DNA from: Candidatus Thioglobus plumae
Lineage (GTDB): Bacteria; Pseudomonadota; Gammaproteobacteria; PS1; Pseudothioglobaceae
Length of the DNA stretch: 25,413 bases
Direction of reading: 5' to 3'
NCBI GenBank assembly: GCA_910595815.1
Contig: CAJVCM010000055.1
Location: 1 to 25,413 of the forward strand
How positions within the stretch are numbered: the stretch's first letter is position 1; each line of letters begins with the position of its first letter. Shown in pieces: positions 1 through 6,421 of the stretch. Below the pieces are notes generated by a model. The model did not search any database, had not been told where the DNA came from, and saw only the letters and a program-made list of their open reading frames with translations. Made by a program: the position numbers and the translations under genes.

Positions 1-365
1 AAACTTTTGCACGTAATACTTTTGCTAAACATCCAGAGCAAAAATCCGACATTGCTAAGGCTTTTGAAGTGGCGGCCACACAAACTTTAATGATCAAATG
101 CAGGCGCGCATTAGAACAAACACATTATTCAACCTTAGTGGTGGCCGGTGGCGTCAGTGCTAATCAATCATTACGCCAAGTTCTAAACCAAATGGGTAAA
201 AAATTAGACGTAGAGGTTTTTTATCCAAGGCAAGAATTTTGTACCGACAATGGTGCGATGATCGCTCTTGCTGGCCATCTAAGGCTGGTTAAAGGTCAAG
301 TGTCAGCTGGCAACGAAATCACCATTAAGCCAAGGTGGAGTTTGGAAGATTTGGAAGCGGTATAA
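1..365 (+). CDS. tsaD: tRNA threonylcarbamoyladenosine transferase TsaD, 3' part
   Basis: This is the C-terminal portion of TsaD (Kae1/YgjD family), the catalytic subunit that moves the threonylcarbamoyl group onto A37 of ANN-decoding tRNAs in the cytoplasm, together with TsaB, TsaE and TsaC product. The frame is open from the window edge (reading from base 3), so the gene begins upstream; a GTG at 69 is internal and not the start. About 120 residues are visible. Recognisable family blocks are VAGGVSANQSLR and EFCTDNGAMIALAG, the second carrying the Asp that helps bind the metal in this family, and the closing PRW motif. The gene ends in TAA 31 bp before hisA, so the two are probably co-transcribed. 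The stop codon lies inside a perfect TATAAT hexamer. Identification is firm; only the N-terminal half is missing. Confidence 0.95.
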   Translation, partial: TFARNTFAKHPEQKSDIAKAFEVAATQTLMIKCRRALEQTHYSTLVVAGGVSANQSLRQVLNQMGKKLDVEVFYPRQEFCTDNGAMIALAGHLRLVKGQVSAGNEITIKPRWSLEDLEAV

Positions 366-366
366 T
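361..366 (+). promoter_or_regulatory. Possible -10 hexamer ahead of hisA
   Basis: A perfect TATAAT overlaps the tsaD stop codon and lies 30 nt before the hisA ATG. I found no acceptable -35 element 16-18 nt upstream, so this may be chance in AT-rich DNA. Confidence 0.25.
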
Positions 367-396
367 GCCTTCATTAAAAATTAATACTGATTAAAT

Positions 397-1128
397 ATGA
401 TAATTATTCCCGCAATTGATTTAAAAGATGGACAGTGTGTACGCCTAAGACGAGGCTTGATGGACGACACTACCGTGTTTTCTGACAATCCAGCTGAGAT
501 GGCAGCGCAATGGGTAGAACAAGGCGCCAAACGTCTACATCTAGTGGACCTTAACGGTGCTTTTGAAGGTAAACCAATTAACGCGGCTAGTGTGACTGAA
601 ATCACCAAAGCTTTTCCAAACTTACCGGTACAAATTGGTGGCGGTATTCGTAATATGCAGATCGCCAATACCTACATTGAGGCCGGTATTAGTTACTTGA
701 TAATTGGCACCATGGCGGTAACGCATCCTGAATTTGTATCAGAACTATGTCATGAGTTTCCTGGCAAAATTATCGTTGGTTTAGATGCGAATAATGGCTT
801 GGTGGCTACTGAAGGTTGGGCCAAACAAACTGATTTACATGTGGTGGATTTATCTAAGAAATTTGAGCAAGATGGTGTCAGTTCAATTGTTTATACCGAT
901 ATTGCCCGTGACGGCATGATGCAAGGGGTGAATGTAGAAGCCACGGCTGATTTGGCTAAACAAACTTCCATTCCTATTATCGCTTCAGGTGGCATTACCA
1001 ACATGGACGATATTTCAAACTTATTGGTCGAAGCACACCATGGCATTATGGGTGCAATTACCGGCCGTGCAATCTATGAAGGCACGCTAGATTTTGCTAA
1101 AGCGCAACAACTTTGTGATGCTAGTTGA
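397..1128 (+). CDS. hisA: HisA, phosphoribosylformimino-5-aminoimidazole carboxamide ribotide isomerase
   Basis: HisA catalyses the fourth step of histidine synthesis, an Amadori rearrangement of ProFAR to PRFAR, in the cytoplasm. The 243-residue length is normal for the family, which is a (beta/alpha)8 barrel. The N terminus MIIIPAIDLKDGQCVRL carries catalytic Asp8, and IIVGLDANNG carries the second catalytic Asp at about residue 130. The phosphate-binding loops are QIGGGIRN (about 79-86) and IASGGITN. The gene stands outside a his operon, between tsaD and rnfH, and its last 11 bp overlap the rnfH start. The ATG at 397 gives the exact family N terminus, although no clear Shine-Dalgarno sequence precedes it. 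Confidence 0.97.
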   Translation: MIIIPAIDLKDGQCVRLRRGLMDDTTVFSDNPAEMAAQWVEQGAKRLHLVDLNGAFEGKPINAASVTEITKAFPNLPVQIGGGIRNMQIANTYIEAGISYLIIGTMAVTHPEFVSELCHEFPGKIIVGLDANNGLVATEGWAKQTDLHVVDLSKKFEQDGVSSIVYTDIARDGMMQGVNVEATADLAKQTSIPIIASGGITNMDDISNLLVEAHHGIMGAITGRAIYEGTLDFAKAQQLCDAS

Positions 1129-1414
1129 AGTTGCTTACGCTTTAGAAAAAAAACAAACCTTACTTGAATTAGAGGTAGATGAAGGCACAACACTCAAACA
1201 AGCCGTTGAACTGTCTGGCATTATTGATGCTTATCCTCAAATTGATTTAACTAAAGATAAGACTGGTATTTTTGGAAAAATTGCAAAATTAGACACTGTT
1301 TTGCGTGAAAAAGACCGTGTAGAAATCTATCGACCACTAATTGCCGACCCAAAACAAGTGCGTAAAGAGCGTGCCGCACAAGGAAAATCCATGCGCAGTG
1401 GTAAAAAAACTTGA
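1118..1414 (+). CDS. rnfH: RnfH/RatB (PasI) family ubiquitin-like small protein
   Basis: This is a 98-residue member of the RnfH family (UPF0125), a beta-grasp, ubiquitin-like fold related to ThiS/MoaD but without the C-terminal Gly-Gly. The family block DRVEIYRPLIADPK at roughly residues 67-80 is nearly invariant and fixes the call; VEVAYAL is the conserved first strand. The biological role is not settled: members are found in rnf operons or beside ratA (pasT), and here neither neighbour is present. The frame is open from 1094, but the family start matches ATG 1118 (or GTG 1115), inside the end of hisA, so translation is probably coupled to hisA. The basic tail (RKERAAQGKSMRSGKK) is typical. 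Confidence 0.9.
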   Translation: MLVEVAYALEKKQTLLELEVDEGTTLKQAVELSGIIDAYPQIDLTKDKTGIFGKIAKLDTVLREKDRVEIYRPLIADPKQVRKERAAQGKSMRSGKKT

Positions 1415-1454
1415 TTGTTGGTACAATAGCAACCTGATAAATATTTAATTTTAA

Positions 1455-2294
1455 ATGAACGAAGAACAACCTCCCTCGACATTGTCTTTCTTGCAAAGAC
1501 TAAAAAAACAATTTTTCCATTCGCCACTACAATCTAGTGATGAACTGTTGCAGGCTTTAAAGGAAGCGGAAGAAAGCCATATCATTGATTCACATTCTCG
1601 ATCTATCATTGAAGGCACCATGCAACTTGAGAATCTAGAAGTGCGCGATGTTATGGTGCCAAAGTCAAAAATGGTGTTAATCAAACATACAACTTCAGCC
1701 AAAGACTTGCTTAAGATAATGGTCAAATCAGCACATTCTCGATTCCCAGTCTTGAACGCCAAAGAAGACAAAATACAAGGCATTATTTTGGCTAAAGATT
1801 TATTGGGGCATTTGGCCAATAATCAGAAAAAAGAATTCAGCTATAAGGAGTATTTACGTCCTACAGTTTTGGTGCCAGAAAGCAAAACTTTAGGCGCCTT
1901 ACTTAGAGATTTTCAGCAAAAGCATTCGCATATGGCAGTGGTAATGGATGAGTACGGTGAAATTGCCGGACTGGTCACACTAGAAGATGTGCTTGAGCAA
2001 ATTGTAGGCGAGATTGAAGATGAGCATGATTTTGAAGAAGACAATATCATCGATTTTGGCGAGGGCCGTTATTTACTCAAAGCCAATACTCCGTTAGAAG
2101 AATTTAACGAATTTTTTGAAGTCACTTTAGATGCGGGCGATGTAGATACCGTAGCTGGTTTTGTCATTACTGGCTTTACCTACCTACCTGAGCAAATGAG
2201 CGAAATCGATTTACAAGGGTTTAATTTCAAAGTGCTTAAAACTGACTCTCGCAGACTGCATTTATTAGAAGTCACCAAGATTAACAATAAATAA
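1455..2294 (+). CDS. corC: CorC/YbeX family CBS-domain protein
   Basis: This 279-residue cytosolic protein has the CorC architecture: a short N-terminal arm, two CBS domains (about 55-120 and 125-185) and a C-terminal CorC_HlyC domain (about 195-275). Diagnostic stretches are VRDVMVPKSKM at the first CBS domain, HMAVVMDEYGEIAGLVTLEDVLEQIVGEI at the second (a longer conserved region with DEYG in its centre), and DTVAGFVI in the C-terminal domain. E. coli CorC (YbeX) is linked to magnesium/cobalt efflux and, in newer work, to ribosome metabolism and heat tolerance. No membrane DUF21 domain is present, so this is the short soluble form. It follows rnfH by 40 bp and its TAA shares one base with the next ATG. 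It is not beside ybeY or lnt as in E. coli. Confidence 0.93.
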   Translation: MNEEQPPSTLSFLQRLKKQFFHSPLQSSDELLQALKEAEESHIIDSHSRSIIEGTMQLENLEVRDVMVPKSKMVLIKHTTSAKDLLKIMVKSAHSRFPVLNAKEDKIQGIILAKDLLGHLANNQKKEFSYKEYLRPTVLVPESKTLGALLRDFQQKHSHMAVVMDEYGEIAGLVTLEDVLEQIVGEIEDEHDFEEDNIIDFGEGRYLLKANTPLEEFNEFFEVTLDAGDVDTVAGFVITGFTYLPEQMSEIDLQGFNFKVLKTDSRRLHLLEVTKINNK

Positions 2295-3043
2295 TGGATA
2301 CCTTAACCATTGTTTTTTTGATGGGCTTGTTAGGTGGCGTGCATTGTCTAGGCATGTGTGGAGGTGTGGTTGCCTTGTTGACTTCGGCCTTGCCGGCAGA
2401 GCTCAGATCTAACGCCAAACAAACTTCACTATATCACCTAAATTACAATACCGGTCGAATCCTTAGTTATGTCTTAATGGGCGCGTTGTTTGGCTTGGCT
2501 GGCGAGTTACTCGCAAATACGTTAAAGATGAGCGTACTTGATCATGCGTTAAGAATTTTCTCAGGCATATTAATGGTATTGGTGGGCTTGTACATTGCTA
2601 ATTGGTATGCAGGCATACAAGTATTGGAAAAAATAGGCGCCAAGCTGTGGACAAAACTACAACCCATTAGTCAGAAGTTTTTACCGGTTACCAGTTTGAA
2701 AAGTGCTTTTTTGGTTGGACTATTTTGGGGTGGTATTCCTTGTGGCTTGGTTTATGGTGCGTTGAGTTTCGCTGTGTTGTCTGGTTCTGCTGTTCAAGGT
2801 GGATTGATTATGTTGGCCTTTGGGTTGGGCACACTGCCAAGCTTATTACTAATGGCAGGGTTTTCTTCAAAGCTGAGCGAAGCTATCAAAAAACCTTTGG
2901 TGAGAAAATTCTCTGGCGCATTGATTATTACTTTGGGTATTTGGGCTTTATGGGTGCCAGCCAAAACATTAATAGTTGATTTCCAACATTCGCAACAAAC
3001 AACTGAATTTCCACAGCCAACTGATTTAGATTACTTAGTATAA
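2294..3043 (+). CDS. TauE/SafE - DsbD_2-like membrane protein (COG2836 type)
   Basis: This is a polytopic inner-membrane protein of 249 residues with about six to seven hydrophobic segments. It carries the motif GGVHCLGMCGG (residues 14-24, Cys18 and Cys22) in the first segment and WGGIPCGLVYGAL (Cys150) in the middle. These paired Cys/Gly/Pro motifs mark the COG2836 group, annotated as 'sulfite exporter TauE/SafE' or DsbD_2 (PF13386), related to the membrane part of DsbD/CcdA. Relatives often lie beside cbb3 oxidase assembly genes, and the family name does not prove sulfite transport. A role in moving reductant or metal across the membrane is inference from the cysteines. The gene overlaps the corC stop by one base and precedes pmbA by 8 bp; no cco gene is in the window. 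Confidence 0.8.
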   Translation: MDTLTIVFLMGLLGGVHCLGMCGGVVALLTSALPAELRSNAKQTSLYHLNYNTGRILSYVLMGALFGLAGELLANTLKMSVLDHALRIFSGILMVLVGLYIANWYAGIQVLEKIGAKLWTKLQPISQKFLPVTSLKSAFLVGLFWGGIPCGLVYGALSFAVLSGSAVQGGLIMLAFGLGTLPSLLLMAGFSSKLSEAIKKPLVRKFSGALIITLGIWALWVPAKTLIVDFQHSQQTTEFPQPTDLDYLV

Positions 3044-3044
3044 T
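3039..3044 (+). promoter_or_regulatory. TATAAT 7 nt before the pmbA ATG
   Basis: This perfect -10-like hexamer contains the stop codon of the preceding gene. Transcription from it would start at or next to the pmbA ATG, giving a leaderless message. No good -35 element is visible. Confidence 0.25.
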
Positions 3045-3051
3045 TCCACCT

Positions 3052-4368
3052 ATGCCATCTTTAGAACAAACCACACAACTAGCCATTGATTTGTTGAAAA
3101 AATACAAAGTCAGTGATTATGAAATATCACTCGGATCGAGTTCTGGCGTGTCAACTGCAGTCAGATTAGGTGAGGTAGAAACACTGCAATACCACCTTGA
3201 TAAAAGTTTCGAGATTAATGTTTACATGGGTCAAAAGAAAGGCCACGCGTCGAGCGTTGACCTGAGTAAAGACAGTTTAAATAAAACCATTGAATCCGCC
3301 TGTTTGATTGCAAAGTACACCCAAGAAGATCCTTTTAGTGGCTTAGCGCCAAAAGACTTAATGGCCTTTGATGTGCCTGATTTAGACCTTTATCATCCCT
3401 GGGATTTAGACGCGCAACATAGTATTGACTTAGCTAAAGCCTGTGAAGAGATCGCTTTAGAGCAAAATGAAATTGATAATTCAGAAGGTGCAGAAGTCTC
3501 TAGTTTTCAAGGTAAAGGCTTGTATGCTAATTCTAATGGATTAATCGCCACACAAAGCAGCACACGTCATTCACTCAATTGTTCTTTAATTGCAAAACGC
3601 GATGATGATATGCAAACGGCCTACGAATACACCACAGCGCTTGATGCAAATGATATGGAATCACCACAGCAAGTAGGCATGAAGGCGGCACTATTGGCAC
3701 AACAAAAACTTGGGGCTCGGTCACTACCTTCACAAAAATGCCCAGTAATCTTTACATCACGTTTATCAGGCGGACTATTTGCTCAATTATTAGGCGCTTT
3801 AGGTGGTTCAAGACAATACAAAAAATCAACTTTTTTATTAAACAGTATCGATCAAATTGTCATTCCAGAAAGCTTAAGTTTGTTCGAACAGCCCTTTGCG
3901 AAAAAGACACTCGGTGCTAAGGCCTTTGATCGTGATGGTGTGCTTAAACGTGAGCAATATTTTGTTGAAAATGGACGGGTTAAAAGCTATGTGATGGGGC
4001 AATATTCGGCCAACCAGCTCGGCCTAAAAACCACCGCTAATGCAGGTGGAACCAACAATGTGAGCGTAACTGCTAATTTTGATGGCGGCTTAGAAGCAAT
4101 GATTAAAGCCATGGGTAAGGGTTTGGTAGTAACCGAACTCATGGGCCAAGGTGTGAACGCAACAACCGGTGATTATTCACGAGGCGCCCTAGGTTTTTGG
4201 GTAGAAAATGGTGAGATTCAATATCCTGTTTCCGGCCTCACCATTGCTGGCAATTTAAAAGACATGCTGCTCGGTATTGAACACGTAGGCACAGATATTG
4301 ACCAGCGTAGTAATTTAAAAGTTGGCTCGGTACTGGTTAACCAAATGACCATTGCAGGGGATTCATGA
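3052..4368 (+). CDS. pmbA: PmbA/TldE, metalloprotease-family subunit
   Basis: PmbA (TldE) is the partner of TldD in a heterodimeric cytosolic protease complex. In E. coli the pair matures microcin B17 and degrades the CcdA antitoxin. The 438-residue length fits the family (E. coli about 450). Family blocks visible are the N-terminal YEISLGSSSGVSTAVR, a central FTSRLSGGLFAQLLGALGG, and the C-terminal NAGGTNNVSV and TGDYSRGALGFWVENGEI segments. The HExxxH zinc site of TldD is absent, as expected for the TldE partner. No tldD lies in the window. The ATG at 3052 sits 8 bp after the previous stop, and the gene ends in an ATGA overlap with the UbiH-family gene, so coupled translation is likely. Confidence 0.93.
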   Translation: MPSLEQTTQLAIDLLKKYKVSDYEISLGSSSGVSTAVRLGEVETLQYHLDKSFEINVYMGQKKGHASSVDLSKDSLNKTIESACLIAKYTQEDPFSGLAPKDLMAFDVPDLDLYHPWDLDAQHSIDLAKACEEIALEQNEIDNSEGAEVSSFQGKGLYANSNGLIATQSSTRHSLNCSLIAKRDDDMQTAYEYTTALDANDMESPQQVGMKAALLAQQKLGARSLPSQKCPVIFTSRLSGGLFAQLLGALGGSRQYKKSTFLLNSIDQIVIPESLSLFEQPFAKKTLGAKAFDRDGVLKREQYFVENGRVKSYVMGQYSANQLGLKTTANAGGTNNVSVTANFDGGLEAMIKAMGKGLVVTELMGQGVNATTGDYSRGALGFWVENGEIQYPVSGLTIAGNLKDMLLGIEHVGTDIDQRSNLKVGSVLVNQMTIAGDS

Positions 4369-5522
4369 GCCAGTTTGATGTGGTGATTGTGGGTGGTGGT
4401 ATGGTGGGGCAGGCCTTTGCTTTGAGCTTGGCACAAAAAACCAATGCATCAATTGCTATCATTGAGCCGAATAACCCCAACCCAAAACTGGGTAAAGGTT
4501 TTCATACACGCGTTAGTGCCATTACCCCAACTTCTGAAGCATTCCTCACCAAACTTGGTGTTTGGGATTTGATTCAGCGTAAACACGCATTTACACAAAC
4601 CAGAGTTTGGGATCAAAATTCCCATGGCTGTTTAGATTTTTCCGCAGCTGATGACAACTTAACGCATTTAGGCCATATTATTGAAAATGATGCGATCCAG
4701 TCAGCCATGTTTGCGGCATTAAGTAATACTAAAGTTAAATTTATTAACGCCAAACTCGATAGCATTGAAAAAGTGGGTGAGGGCTATCAATTACAATTGG
4801 ACAATGACCAATCCTTGTCTTGTGCTTTGTTAATTGGTGCTGATGGCGCACGTTCACGTGTTCGTGATTTAACGCAAATTGAATTTAGTGAAACCAATTA
4901 TCAACAAAAAGCCATTATTTGTAATATTCACTCAGACAAAGGTTTTGAAGATACCACTTGGCAGCGTTTTTTATCCGACAGTATTGTTGCACTATTGCCA
5001 CTCAGTGATAATGAGGCTTCAGTTGTTTGGTCTGCTGAAAACCAACTTGCTGATGAGTTGTTGTCATTGTCTTCTCAAGAATTTTCTGATCGACTCTCGG
5101 CTGGTGTAGAGTATCGATTTGGCCAGTTTGAAGTATTGAATAAGATTCAAGCATTCCCGTTGATTGAGCGCAGCGCTAAAGATTACGTTAAAGAAAGTAT
5201 TGCCTTGATTGGTGATGCGGCGCATAATATTCACCCCCTTGCAGGGCAAGGCGTTAATTTAGGTTTTTCAGATGTTAGTGAATTATCAGATCAATTACAA
5301 TCTTCATCGAAACCATTAGGTGATTATAGTGTGTTACGTATATATGCTAGAGCACGTCGACTCGATAATGAACTGATGGCAAAAACTATGACAGGGTTAA
5401 ACTGGATTTATAAAGAAAATAACGAACCACTACGGTGGATGCGTGGTTTTGGTATGAATCTCATCAATGAAAACTCGACATTAAAGTCATTCTTTCAGAA
5501 ACATGCTACTGGTAAATTGTAG
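4365..5522 (+). CDS. ubiH: UbiH/UbiF/VisC-family FAD-dependent hydroxylase
   Basis: This is a 385-residue aromatic-ring hydroxylase of the UbiH/COQ6 family that adds oxygen-derived hydroxyl groups during ubiquinone synthesis, working with membrane-associated Ubi proteins. The three flavoprotein motifs are clear: the Rossmann GGGMVG at 10-15, the DG motif GADGARSRVR at 158-167, and the GD motif IGDAAHNIHPLAGQGVNLG at 282-300. The family contains several regioselective paralogues (UbiH, UbiI, UbiF, UbiL, UbiM), and I cannot say from sequence alone which carbon it hydroxylates, so the symbol is tentative. The start overlaps the pmbA stop by 4 bp. The last 17 bp overlap the end of fau on the other strand. 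In E. coli the ubiH-ubiI genes also lie close to ssrS-fau, which supports the family call. Confidence 0.87.
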   Translation: MSQFDVVIVGGGMVGQAFALSLAQKTNASIAIIEPNNPNPKLGKGFHTRVSAITPTSEAFLTKLGVWDLIQRKHAFTQTRVWDQNSHGCLDFSAADDNLTHLGHIIENDAIQSAMFAALSNTKVKFINAKLDSIEKVGEGYQLQLDNDQSLSCALLIGADGARSRVRDLTQIEFSETNYQQKAIICNIHSDKGFEDTTWQRFLSDSIVALLPLSDNEASVVWSAENQLADELLSLSSQEFSDRLSAGVEYRFGQFEVLNKIQAFPLIERSAKDYVKESIALIGDAAHNIHPLAGQGVNLGFSDVSELSDQLQSSSKPLGDYSVLRIYARARRLDNELMAKTMTGLNWIYKENNEPLRWMRGFGMNLINENSTLKSFFQKHATGKL

Positions 5523-6060
5523 TCGGTGTAACCACTGCATCAAGTGGCACATCCCAAGGCTCGGCGTTTAACTTAGCCATTTCCTGGCAATCAAAAGCTA
5601 GGCCAACAAGTTTGGGGTTCTTATAATTTTGTTGTCGTTTTTTGAAACTTAAGGTGCGATCGTAAAACCCACCACCCATGCCAATGCGATTTTTAAATTG
5701 GTCAAAGCCCACCAGTGGCATAAAGAGTGTATTGAGCTGATTAGCATTTAAAATTTGGGTAGAAATCGGTTCATCAATGCCAAATCGATTTTTTCTGAAA
5801 TTTTTACCAACTTTTGCAAATTTAAGACTTTTACCGACTAATATCGGTAAATAGATACTAAAACCTCTATTTTTTAAGAAGTTTTGTATGTATTTTGTGT
5901 CAATTTCACCATCATTTGGCAAATAAAGGCCGATTTTTTGCCCATTTTTAAAATTTGCTAATTTTTGTACTTGAGACAATAATTGTCGAGCAAATTTCTC
6001 TCGATCAGATGATGAGATTGATCGTCTTTGAATGCGAATCGATTGTCTAAGCATCTTCAT
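5506..6060 (-). CDS. fau: 5-formyltetrahydrofolate cyclo-ligase (Fau/YgfA)
   Basis: This cytosolic enzyme uses ATP to turn 5-formyl-THF into 5,10-methenyl-THF, recycling a folate side product. With the ATG at 6060 it is 184 residues, matching E. coli YgfA (182). The frame is open further upstream to 6132, but that part falls inside the 6S RNA and does not resemble the family. The N-terminal basic stretch RQSIRIQRRSIS, the IGLYLPNDGEIDT block and the signature GMGGGFYDRTL (ATP/phosphate loop) identify it. It lies directly behind the 6S RNA, the classical ssrS-ygfA arrangement, with only about 28 nt between the RNA end and the ATG. A TATAAT lies 7 nt before the ATG, so fau may also have its own promoter. 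Its end overlaps the UbiH-family gene by 17 bp. Confidence 0.93.
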   Translation of the reverse strand: MKMLRQSIRIQRRSISSSDREKFARQLLSQVQKLANFKNGQKIGLYLPNDGEIDTKYIQNFLKNRGFSIYLPILVGKSLKFAKVGKNFRKNRFGIDEPISTQILNANQLNTLFMPLVGFDQFKNRIGMGGGFYDRTLSFKKRQQNYKNPKLVGLAFDCQEMAKLNAEPWDVPLDAVVTPTTIYQ

Positions 6061-6067
6061 GGTGTGA

Positions 6068-6073
6068 ATTATA
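6068..6073 (-). promoter_or_regulatory. TATAAT 7 nt before the fau ATG
   Basis: This is a perfect -10 hexamer between the 6S RNA and fau. Its context, TATAATTCACACC then ATG, resembles that at pmbA (TATAATTCCACCT then ATG). A -35 element is not evident. Confidence 0.25.
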
Positions 6074-6087
6074 TCTGAAGTGCTAAA

Positions 6088-6291
6088 AATAAGAAGGGTC
6101 CATTGTATCGCGCTGAAAGAAACCTGAACCAAGAAGGCTCAAGGCGGAAGTTCGAAGATTACCGCAGGCTTCCCACTGCGTGGTGGGCTTGCTCAATAGT
6201 AAGCTATCTCATCTCCTTAGTTGTTTATTTATCGGCTCAGGGGATATAGTCAACTACAAACACAACAGACAATTATTATTATCACCTCCTG
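6088..6291 (-). ncRNA. ssrS: 6S RNA (SsrS), regulator of RNA polymerase
   Basis: 6S RNA mimics an open promoter and sequesters sigma-70 RNA polymerase in stationary phase. Read on the minus strand, the sequence carries the near-invariant 5' bubble strand CCCCTGAGCCGATA (6243-6230). An apical stem CCCAC/GTGGG closed by CACGCA follows (about 6188-6173). The 3' bubble hairpin is CCTTGAGCC-TTCTT-GGTTCAGG (about 6143-6122), the counterpart of CCUUGAACC/GGUUCAAGG in E. coli. A weaker closing stem can be drawn between AGGAGG near 6290 and CCTTCTT near 6091, with ATTGT/ACAAT inside it. The gene sits immediately upstream of fau on the same strand, the canonical neighbour. The ends are estimates from the stem and a possible promoter (TTTATA at 6321-6316, TATTAA at 6299-6294, 16-nt spacer). 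At about 204 nt it is slightly longer than the E. coli RNA (184 nt). zapA, the usual upstream neighbour in E. coli, is absent. Confidence 0.88.
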
Positions 6292-6293
6292 GA

Positions 6294-6321
6294 TTAATAA
6301 GATGCAACTTTTTTGTATAAA
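6294..6321. promoter_or_regulatory. Possible divergent promoter between 6S RNA and dbpA
   Basis: On the minus strand TTTATA and TATTAA are 16 nt apart and would start transcription at the predicted 6S 5' end. The same bases read on the plus strand give TTAATA and TATAAA with the same spacer, pointing toward dbpA. Both are moderate matches to sigma-70 elements. Confidence 0.35.
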
Positions 6322-6421
6322 TAAAGCGGTAAATATATGCATATTAGGTGTAGCATGGCTAGGTTAAAGTAAAATACATGTCTTTAACTTTATTCAAAGT
6401 TAATTTTTTAAGGTGGTTATT

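Noticed and set aside
361..366. TATAAT before hisA as another leaderless promoter
   Set aside because: It is 30 nt before the ATG, so it does not fit the leaderless spacing, and no -35 was found; kept only as a weak promoter candidate.
6061..6132. N-terminal extension of fau to 6132
   Set aside because: The extension lies in the 6S RNA 3' strand and does not resemble the family; the ATG at 6060 gives the normal length.
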